Made by a program: the position numbers and the translations under genes. Positions 1 through 7,400 of a stretch of 15,205 bases of DNA are shown one piece after another. A model generated the notes under the pieces. The model was not told where the DNA came from. It did no database searches and saw only the letters and a program-made list of their open reading frames with translations. Each line of letters begins with the position of its first letter. Position 1 is the stretch's first letter. The stretch is from positions 1 through 15,205 of the forward strand of contig JBNKLG010000068.1 of NCBI GenBank assembly GCA_050292235.1, given 5' to 3'. The stretch comes from JBNKLG01 sp050292235 (GTDB lineage: Bacteria > Pseudomonadota > Gammaproteobacteria > Chromatiales > Chromatiaceae).

Positions 1-325
1 CTTCCATTAAGCTACCCCGCACGGAATCGGCCACTTCCAGCAGAACACTGCCTTCGTGATAGGGTTCGACCAGCGCCCAGACCACACGTCGGCGACCCGA
101 AGGTAGAGACTCCAACACCCGGGCAATATCCGCAGGATGCAACTGATTGACCAGTTTTTTAAGATATTCAGTGCCTTGCCGGTCCACCAATGAGGCCACC
201 AGTTCCTGATGGGGCTGGTGTTGATGTTCGACCATGCTTTTCACCAGCTCCTGGCGATCCAGAGCCTGGAGCACTTGAGCCAAGGTGTCTTGCAAACTGC
301 GGGGATTCTTGCCCAGGGTTTTCAT
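1..325 (-). CDS. mgtE: Magnesium transporter MgtE, N-terminal fragment (runs off the left edge)
   Basis: Reading the minus strand from an ATG at 325 gives an open frame of 108 residues that continues past base 1, so only the start of the gene is present. The start has an AAGGT ribosome-binding site five bases upstream (331-335). The translation contains the pattern LHPADIARVLESLP near residue 63, then a VVWALVE segment and GSVLLEVADSVR. This is the helical MgtE_N domain of MgtE, which sits in the cytoplasm ahead of the CBS pair and the membrane pore of the Mg2+ channel. In the family this domain helps close the pore when magnesium is plentiful. The CBS and membrane parts lie outside the window and could not be checked. 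The gene is divergent from the histidine kinase gene. Recognition rests on the N domain only. Other proteins carrying an MgtE_N domain are possible, but the length and position at the N-terminus favour MgtE. Confidence 0.85.
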   Translation of the reverse strand, partial: MKTLGKNPRSLQDTLAQVLQALDRQELVKSMVEHQHQPHQELVASLVDRQGTEYLKKLVNQLHPADIARVLESLPSGRRRVVWALVEPYHEGSVLLEVADSVRGSLME

Positions 326-389
326 CAGTTACCTTGTTTTTGTTAAGGGGGAGAGCACGGGTCGCATCCCAAAGATTGCACCCTGCCGG

Positions 390-2699
390 ATGCTGTGCTT
401 TGCTAGCCCTGTGAAACTTCGCAGCCAGATTCTACTCTTCTTGCTCCTATTCGGGCTCCTGCCGTTGTTGTCATCGGTCATGATTACCCTGCCATTCGTT
501 TTGGAGCGGGTTGAGCTGTTTTTTCACAAGGCCCATTTGCAAAACCTGCGGGCAGATTTCCGCAATCTGGACCACCACCTGGCCCGACGCAATGAAATCA
601 CCCGGGTGCTGGCCAAATTGCCTGAGCCCGGCATCATATTCGACAGCAACAGCGTTTTGCCTCGCAATCTGCCCCAGGAACGTGAACGCTACCGGCAATG
701 GATCAACCGGCTCCTATCCAACATGCCGGATATCAACCAGATCCTTTTTTTACGGCCCCAGGGCAGACCCAGCTATTGGATTCATCGGGACAATGCCTCA
801 GATCCCCTGCTCCCCTCAAAAACCGCTGTTCCCGCGATGCCGTCTCAGGAGCTGATTGCCGCTGCGCTGAAGGAAAACATTGACACCGTCCTGGTCAGCC
901 CTATCACCGTCACAGAGGCCAACGGCAGCCCACAGTTGCTGTTGCACATTGTTGGACCGGTTACGCATCCTAAAGGCGGACAACCCATTGGCGCTGTCGT
1001 GGTGACCATCGACATCGCCGGTATGGCCAACATTTATCGCGATACCCTTTGGGTACTGGACAATGGCACCTACATGGGCACACAAAGTCTATTGCGCAAC
1101 AATGCCAATGCTTTCAGCGATTTTCCCGGCCTCAAAGAGATCTTCGCTGAAGCCAAGCTGGCGCTCTGGCAGAATCACAACCAACAGGTCATCTGGCTAC
1201 CCATTTTTCCGACCGAGGGTGGCGGCAACCTCTGGGTAGGCCGATCGGTAGACCCCTCGCCCATGGCACAGTTCAATCTGTCACTCTCTTTTCGGGTGAT
1301 TCTCATCATCAGCCTGCTGGTGGTACTGACCTTTTTGGCTGCCCATTGGGTCGCACGCCGTTTCGAGCGCCTCAGCAGTCAACTGACCGAGGGGGTCAGA
1401 CGGGTGGTGGAATACAACGAACCTGTGGTTTTTGGCTGGCGACGCCCCCGGGAATTACGCTGGCTGGGGGAAAAACTCACTGCCCTCGCCCAACAGCAGC
1501 AAGAGAACGTCACCCGCCTCCGCGGACATGCCAGGGCCCTTGAGTCATCCAACCGCTATAAGTCCGCCTTTTTGGCCAATGTCAGTCATGAGCTGCGTAC
1601 TCCCCTGAACTCCATCTTGCTGCTATCCAAACTGATCTGCGATCCTGATGCACAGCTCCCCTCCGATGCCCTGGAAAAGGCCAGAGTTCTCCATGAGGCT
1701 GCCAGCCATTTAAAAGATTTGATCGATAACATCCTGGATATGTCCCGCATCGAAGCGGGGCACGCCAGTCTCAACATAGAATCCGTGCATCTGCCCACCC
1801 TGCTACGCAACATCTGCGGACTGATGCGCCCTCAATTTGAGGCCAAAAACATTCAACTCAATCTGGAATTGGAGCCGGGGGCGACAGAAACGCTGGTCAG
1901 TGATCCAGGCAAAATTACCCAAATCCTGCAAAACCTGCTATCAAATTCGGTCAAATTCACCGAACGGGGGGGGGCTACCCTACGACTGCATGGCGAACGC
2001 CCGGAGAAACGCTATCCTATTTGCATCAGCGTTGAGGACACGGGCATCGGCATTCATCCCAGCAAACAGACCAAAATCTTTGCCGCCTTTGAGCAGGCCG
2101 ATACGGCCACAAACCGGCGCTACGGCGGATCAGGACTGGGCCTGACCATCAGCCGCCAATTATCGCAACTCCTTGGTGGAGATATCTTTGTCCAAAGCCG
2201 CCCCGGCAAAGGCTCAACCTTTGCCTTGGGCCTACCTGCCCAGCTTGAGGAATCCCATGCCGTCAACCGCCCCGTAAGCCATCAAACCCCCGAGGACCCT
2301 GATGAAGAGGCGGACAACGTTTCTTCTCCCATTGCTGATTTCAATCAACAGTCTGTCTTATTGGTCGATGACGATCTGCAATCCCTGCTCCGCTTAACCC
2401 CGCTTCTGGAGAGCTGGCGACTCAAGGTCTTTGCCGCTGATGACAGTACCGAAATGATCGAAACCCTGTCCGATGGTGACTGCCGCCTGGTCATCCTCAA
2501 CGGTGCCCTGCCCAGTAAAGAACTTGACGCTTCACTCGCCCATTTGATGTCACTGAGTCCCGATAAGCGGCCCGCCACTGTCGTCATGGCAAAATCGAAA
2601 GATCAGAAGTGGGAGGCAGCCGATCTGGTTCTGCCGCCCCCCCTCAGTCCCAAAATTCTTCAAGCTACCATCGCCATTTTTTTGCTGGAGCCCTTATGA
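390..2699 (+). CDS. Membrane-bound hybrid histidine kinase with degenerate C-terminal receiver
   Basis: The protein has about 769 residues. A first membrane helix (about 14-36) and a second (about 303-322) enclose a periplasmic region of roughly 266 residues, of the size of a double-Cache ligand sensor. A short linker leads to a HisKA domain with the motif FLANVSHELRTPLN (phospho-accepting His400) and a HATPase domain with N box (N515, N519), DTGIGI (D550) and GGSGLGL (from G579). It should therefore be an active autokinase. The C-terminal receiver-like domain keeps the acidic triplet D660-D662 but has Asn704 where the phospho-acceptor Asp belongs and Pro749 in place of the conserved Lys, so it probably cannot be phosphorylated. 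The frame is open back to a GTG at 285, inside mgtE. I chose the ATG at 390. A GTG at 411, giving MKLRSQILLF, is equally plausible because neither has a clear ribosome-binding site. The stop overlaps the next gene by four bases. Confidence 0.9.
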   Translation: MLCFASPVKLRSQILLFLLLFGLLPLLSSVMITLPFVLERVELFFHKAHLQNLRADFRNLDHHLARRNEITRVLAKLPEPGIIFDSNSVLPRNLPQERERYRQWINRLLSNMPDINQILFLRPQGRPSYWIHRDNASDPLLPSKTAVPAMPSQELIAAALKENIDTVLVSPITVTEANGSPQLLLHIVGPVTHPKGGQPIGAVVVTIDIAGMANIYRDTLWVLDNGTYMGTQSLLRNNANAFSDFPGLKEIFAEAKLALWQNHNQQVIWLPIFPTEGGGNLWVGRSVDPSPMAQFNLSLSFRVILIISLLVVLTFLAAHWVARRFERLSSQLTEGVRRVVEYNEPVVFGWRRPRELRWLGEKLTALAQQQQENVTRLRGHARALESSNRYKSAFLANVSHELRTPLNSILLLSKLICDPDAQLPSDALEKARVLHEAASHLKDLIDNILDMSRIEAGHASLNIESVHLPTLLRNICGLMRPQFEAKNIQLNLELEPGATETLVSDPGKITQILQNLLSNSVKFTERGGATLRLHGERPEKRYPICISVEDTGIGIHPSKQTKIFAAFEQADTATNRRYGGSGLGLTISRQLSQLLGGDIFVQSRPGKGSTFALGLPAQLEESHAVNRPVSHQTPEDPDEEADNVSSPIADFNQQSVLLVDDDLQSLLRLTPLLESWRLKVFAADDSTEMIETLSDGDCRLVILNGALPSKELDASLAHLMSLSPDKRPATVVMAKSKDQKWEAADLVLPPPLSPKILQATIAIFLLEPL

Positions 2700-3559
2700 A
2701 GCCCTACGCTGGTTTCACCTTACTTGCCGTCGATGACAACGGGCATAACCTCTATGCCCTGAAGCAGTTACTGCAGGCCCACATGGACATCAGCCTCCTG
2801 GAGGCCACCAGAGGCAGTCAGGCATTAGAGATAGCGCGAACCAGACCAGATATCGACCTTATCCTGCTGGATGTGCAGATGCCGGAAATGGATGGTTTTC
2901 AAACCGCCTCCATGCTCAAGATTCGCAAGAAGACCCGTGATATCCCCATTATCTTCCTCACTGCAGCCTTCAAATCCGAGGAATTTCAGCAAAAAGGCTA
3001 CGACGTGGGGGCGGTGGACTATCTGCTCAAACCCATCGACGATAACCAGCTTATCAATAAGATCAGCACCTATTTCCGCCTGATTGAGAAAGAGCGTAAT
3101 CTCAACCAACTGCTGGAGCAGCAGGTGGCCGAGCGCACCGCCGAATTGCGTCGTACCAACCAGCACCTGAACAGTGTGCTCAATCAGATGGGTGAGGCCT
3201 TGCTGTTACTGGCCCCGGACGGCAGCATCAAACGGGCCAATCCCTGCGCCTGCCAACTGCTGGATTATCGGGAAGAGGATCTCTGTGGGATGGCCATCGG
3301 CGATGTGTTTGAAGAGCCGGAAGATGAACAGGCCGGGGCCTTCATGGGCATCTGGCTGGAGGCCCTGATCCGCACCGGCACCCTCAAGGAGATCGAGGCC
3401 CGCTTCATCACCAAAGATGATGGCCGCATCCCGATTTTGTTCTCCCGTTCGGCGATCCTCGACGAGGCAGGTACAATCACTGACATCATCTGTATCGCCA
3501 AGAACATGAGCGGATACATCAAGCAGACCAACGACACCAAGGAGAATCCGAATGAGTGA
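2696..3559 (+). CDS. Response regulator: REC domain, coiled-coil linker and PAS domain, no output domain
   Basis: This 287-residue protein starts with an intact receiver domain: acidic pair D13-D14, phospho-acceptor Asp59 in LLDVQMPEMDG, Thr89 and Lys112 in YLLKPID. A predicted coiled coil follows (about residues 125-160, EQQVAERTAEL). Then comes a PAS domain (about 160-275) with the typical opening GEALLLLAPDGSIKRANPCAC. No helix-turn-helix, GGDEF, EAL, HD-GYP or kinase domain follows. It is the natural phosphorylation partner of the upstream kinase, whose own receiver looks dead. The start ATG overlaps the kinase stop (ATGA) and has GGAG five bases upstream at 2687-2690, so the two are translationally coupled. 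The output is unknown. It may act by protein-protein contact, for example with the ArsR protein encoded next, or on a partner elsewhere. The product class is certain; the role is inference. Confidence 0.9.
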   Translation: MKPYAGFTLLAVDDNGHNLYALKQLLQAHMDISLLEATRGSQALEIARTRPDIDLILLDVQMPEMDGFQTASMLKIRKKTRDIPIIFLTAAFKSEEFQQKGYDVGAVDYLLKPIDDNQLINKISTYFRLIEKERNLNQLLEQQVAERTAELRRTNQHLNSVLNQMGEALLLLAPDGSIKRANPCACQLLDYREEDLCGMAIGDVFEEPEDEQAGAFMGIWLEALIRTGTLKEIEARFITKDDGRIPILFSRSAILDEAGTITDIICIAKNMSGYIKQTNDTKENPNE

Positions 3560-3884
3560 CGCGCCCGAGCAGGCAGAGATTCCCGGCGAGGACACCGAAC
3601 TCACGGCCCAGATCCTCAAGGCCATGGCCCATCCGTTACGCTGGAAGATTCTTTGTACTCTGGGAGAAGCGGAGCTTTCCGTGGGCGAGATCGTCGAACA
3701 GACCGGCACTACCCAAAGCAACATCTCTCAACATCTGGAACAGTTGCGCAACAAACATATCCTGATATCACGTAAAGAGGCCAACCGCATCTACTACCGC
3801 ATTCGCAACGCCAAACTGCTGGAGCTGATCGGCATCATGCGCAACGTGCTTTGTCCGGCGAATCTGGATAACCGGTTTCGGTAA
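3552..3884 (+). CDS. ArsR-family transcriptional repressor with SqrR/BigR/YgaV-type cysteine pair
   Basis: This 110-residue winged helix-turn-helix protein has the ArsR signature: KAMAHPLRWKILCTL, then a recognition helix TQSNISQHLEQLR (about 54-66) and a wing ending in NRIYYRIRN. It lacks the ELCVCDL metal-binding motif of ArsR/SmtB. Its only two cysteines are Cys35 (KILCTL) and Cys101 (NVLCPANL), 66 residues apart. From memory, this matches in place and spacing the redox pair of the persulfide sensors SqrR (C41/C107) and BigR (C42/C108), and the pattern resembles E. coli YgaV. Such repressors release DNA when reactive sulfur links the two thiols. The start overlaps the REC-PAS stop by eight bases and has a strong AAGGAG seven bases upstream (3539-3544). 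No sqr, persulfide dioxygenase or rhodanese gene is in the window, so the regulated target may be elsewhere or the operon itself. The family call is firm; sulfur sensing is inferred. Confidence 0.88.
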   Translation: MSDAPEQAEIPGEDTELTAQILKAMAHPLRWKILCTLGEAELSVGEIVEQTGTTQSNISQHLEQLRNKHILISRKEANRIYYRIRNAKLLELIGIMRNVLCPANLDNRFR

Positions 3885-3900
3885 CAGCGGCTATTAGACT

Positions 3901-3922
3901 CGTCGCCCAGAAAAGGGCGACG
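3901..3922. terminator. Hairpin terminator between convergent arsR-like and pilE genes
   Basis: A perfect 8-bp stem (CGTCGCCC with GGGCGACG) closes a six-base A-rich loop. It lies 16 bases after the arsR-like stop and 22 bases beyond the pilE stop on the other strand. The plus-strand side is followed by a weakly T-rich stretch (GTTGATTTATT). The minus-strand side has no clear T run. It can serve both operons, but as a classical intrinsic terminator it is better on the plus strand. Confidence 0.65.
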
Positions 3923-3944
3923 GTTGATTTATTGGAAAAAGAGA

Positions 3945-4412
3945 TCAGCGGCGCCAGCAATCCGTCAAAGGATCTACCCCAGAATAACCTACAGCACTTT
4001 TATTACCAGCCTGGTTATAGGTGAAATCGCCGCATTTATCTCCCGTCATGCTACCCGTTCGCGTTGCACGAATCGTAAAGGTGGTGGGCGTCACTGCTGT
4101 AATGGTCAAATTGTAATAGGGCGTACCCGCATCCAGAGGCACCTGAGCGGGCATGATGGTCGGCGCACCCGTATCACCCCCTGCTGGACAGCCTGCAACA
4201 TGCGTAGTGCCGGCCCCGCAATAGCCATTGGTCTCAGTGGCATGCTGCTCCAGCTTGGAAGCCAGCTCCATCAAGGCCCCGGCGGCATCGGAGCGTTTGC
4301 CTCTGGCAACCGCCTCCTGATAGCCAGGAAGAGCGATGGCCGCCAGAATGCCCACGATAGCAACCACCACCAGCAGCTCGATCAGTGAGAAGCCTCTATT
4401 ACCTCGTTTCAT
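3945..4412 (-). CDS. pilE: Type IV pilus minor pilin PilE
   Basis: This 155-residue type IV pilin-like protein begins MKRGNRG with a prepilin peptidase site G7|F8, followed by SLIEL (Glu at +5) and a hydrophobic helix ending in ALPGYQEAV. The globular part has a cysteine pair near the C-terminus (DKCGDF and a final DCWRR), typical of PilE minor pilins with a disulfide-bonded D-region. In the family it joins the minor pilins that, with PilY1, prime pilus assembly and sit at the tip. An ATG 30 bases upstream is possible, but the ATG at 4412 has AAGGA seven bases upstream (4420-4424) and gives the usual short leader. It is the last gene of the operon, 35 bases after pilY1. The pilY2 gene that separates them in Pseudomonas aeruginosa is absent. 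Confidence 0.9.
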   Translation of the reverse strand: MKRGNRGFSLIELLVVVAIVGILAAIALPGYQEAVARGKRSDAAGALMELASKLEQHATETNGYCGAGTTHVAGCPAGGDTGAPTIMPAQVPLDAGTPYYNLTITAVTPTTFTIRATRTGSMTGDKCGDFTYNQAGNKSAVGYSGVDPLTDCWRR

Positions 4413-4447
4413 AACAGGGTCCTTTTGGTTGCAGATCATCATCGTAT

Positions 4448-7400
4448 TTACTCTTCAAACAGCTCTTTCCAGGAGAGGCGGCCGGTCTTACCACCATCCA
4501 GTTGTTGGATAGCCTGACCTGTTGCTGTTGTGCTATCCACATTCGTGTGATAAGCCCTATCACCAATAATATTGGTTCCGCCGGTCAGACCCACACGTGT
4601 TCCGCCCAACGCATTGCCTCCCAGCAAATCCGAGGAATCGACAAGGCCATCGCCAGTACGATCCATAACCGCCTCATCCGGGCGTCCGCCATTTTGAATA
4701 TCCAGAGCCATAAACCAGCCGGAACCACCTGCATCACAGGGTTCAGGTGAGGGGATGGTCGTTCTGAAATAGAGGATGCCACCACGCAATACGGTATCGG
4801 TTACCGAGCGTTCACGGGTATCGGGAAAATCGTAATACCAGCCATCATTCGTTCCGTAGACCACGGTGTTATCACTCATCAAACGCCAGTCGGTTAGCGG
4901 CATGGTTGAGGTCTGGGCCACCAGATCAGCTCGCGTTTTGTTCCCTGTAGCATCGTCATCCCAAACGCCATACATGGTCTGGGTATCGCCGTTAAGTCGA
5001 TCATTATCCGTCAAATACTGGCCTGTACCCACCATCACCAACACATTAGGCAGATTGGTTGGGGTATCACTGATGCCTGGTGTCTTGGCGACCTCAGGAC
5101 GCATTGTGATCGGCTGAGGTTTGCTGGCACTGTCTTTTGCCACAAACAATGGCGCCGCCCCACTGCCATGCGCAATACCCCAATTGCTCGTATTCGAATC
5201 CGAAATATCAAAGGCCCAGACATTGCCCAGCAAGTCGCCAGCGTAGATTCGGTCGGCAATAGAATCACCGTCCAGGTCAACAGCTGTCGGGCTGGAGATG
5301 CCATTGCAATTACTAGCGGCATCTTGACAATCGCCACTGCCTGCAATGCTGCCTGCAGGTACAGGGATGTCGATAATATCCCCTGAATCCCAGGTACCAT
5401 CAATGCCCTTTTCAATGAAGACAATGAAGAGGTGGCCCTTGCCGTCACCACCATCGGCGTTATAGCCATTTCCGAAGATGGCCGCCCAACGGGCAACTGT
5501 CTCACTGGCCACCGACTTGGTGGCGTGTACAGGCACAATCATGGGCCGACTGTAGGTATAGCCCAGATTCGGGTTGTCATCCGAAGTAAATTCCCACAGT
5601 ACCCGCTCAGCTGCGTTGGCCGCCGTCAATGTGGATGGGTTGGTCATTTCCAGGGCATAGATACCCCGGCCACCACCGCCCAGCCCACCGACAGCAACAG
5701 TTTTCCACTTGGTACCGGCACCCATGTTGATATAGACATCATTGATCGTCGGCGTCAGATCAACATAGTACTTATGGGCATAATCGTTTTCGGTCAAATG
5801 GTGCAGGCCTGAATCGATGGCGCTGGAATAGACGGCACCGGGAATATAGGCAAAGCTCTCGTTACCGTTTGCATCGTCATAAGCGTGCAACATGCCATCA
5901 TTGCCGCCCACATAGACCCTTCCGGCCCGGCTGGCGTTATCCGCTTCAAACGTCGAGTAGGCAGCGCTGCCACTGTTATTGGGAAACAGGTTGCTCCCAT
6001 TGCCGTCCGGCCATCCAGCCCTGGGCACACCCACAAAGATGGGGCTGGAGTGGATCATATCCCCCAGTCGGCTATCGCGCGCACGGAAGGCATAGCCAGC
6101 GCCCTCATTACTCCGATCACCGCGAATATATTCCAGCTTGGCCTGGGCCCTGGCCACGGGATCTGTCCCACCGGCAGCGTTGGCCTGTAAATCCGCCTGC
6201 TCGGCGGCGGTCAGATTGGCCCACTGAAAATCCACGCCATCACTGGCGCCCATTGTCGTGATCTCTCTTGCGGTCAATATCGACGCATTCGAGATGGCAT
6301 CCAACTGCGTAGCAGCACTCCAATTGGCTGTCGATGCAACCGCACCAGTGACCGGATTCAGGGAATACGACGCCAAATCGCCAACCCAGCCACCCGAGTT
6401 AAAGGTAGAGACATAGATATTGGTTCCCGTCGTCAACGTCGCCGCATTAAAGGATGCCGCAGAGGCCGCACCATTCCGGGACATGGCATTATTGACCATG
6501 GCCGTCAAGGCGGTCTGCAACTCAGCCGGACTGGAGGCCGACATGTAGTCGCCACGTCCGTTATAGGCCGCATGGGCCAGATCATCAATGGTTTTGGAAC
6601 CGGTTAAAGAGCCCGTGGGCCACGCCGGTGCTGTCGCCGCCGCTGTGGCGGTACATTCCGACTGATAGTTGTAGACCCGATGGGGTGGAAAGGCTGAAAA
6701 ATTCAGGCTTGAAGACAGACCAAAAGAGAGCGTATAGGTCACCATATGCTGGCCAGGATTCTGATCCACCCCGCACTGGGTGGGCACCTTATTGGCCAGG
6801 CTTTGAAGATCTCGCTCGTAGTATTTCATGGCGATATCGGCCAGTGTATTGGATTTGCCATCCGCATACTGATCACCATCAAACTTATAGGTGGTCGGTC
6901 CATCGACCCAGGTTGAGCCATCATTGTCGCTGTTGCCGATAGAGACTGATCCCGAATTGTATTCACCATCGGTCACCAGAATGGTGCTGTTCGTCTGACA
7001 CATCCCCGCTGGCGTAGTCGCTGGAGAAATGGCTGTGCGTTCAACCGGGCATGGGGTAGAGCCGCCAAAAATAGTGCTGTTAAAGGTATTGCTGTTGTTA
7101 CAGCGATAATACTCACCAGATCCCTCCAGGGCTGGCAACAACGGTGTACCCCCATCAGATTGAATACGGGAAATGGTGTCCTGCAGAGCCACTTTGTTGG
7201 CCGCTACGGTCATACTGGCATTCAGGCTTCGCTGTCTGTTGTGAATCGTCGACAACCCCATGCGCGCAGCATCGGCATTTTCAACCACCTGCGTGAGGGC
7301 ACTCTTCATCACATACTCACGACGCCGGTGGTATTGATACCAGTTGGCAAAGTTTTGTATCTCTGCCGCGTAGGGACGCAGCATACAGCTGGAGGAGTAT

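Noticed and set aside
3924..4388. A 154-codon plus-strand open frame downstream of the arsR-like gene.
   Set aside because: It lies almost wholly opposite pilE and has no domain or ribosome-binding site.
6116..6124. An RGD tripeptide in PilY1 (residues 667-669), which could be read as an integrin-binding motif.
   Set aside because: It sits in a YIRGDRS context that I recall as common in the family just before the propeller. Nothing here points to a host-binding role.
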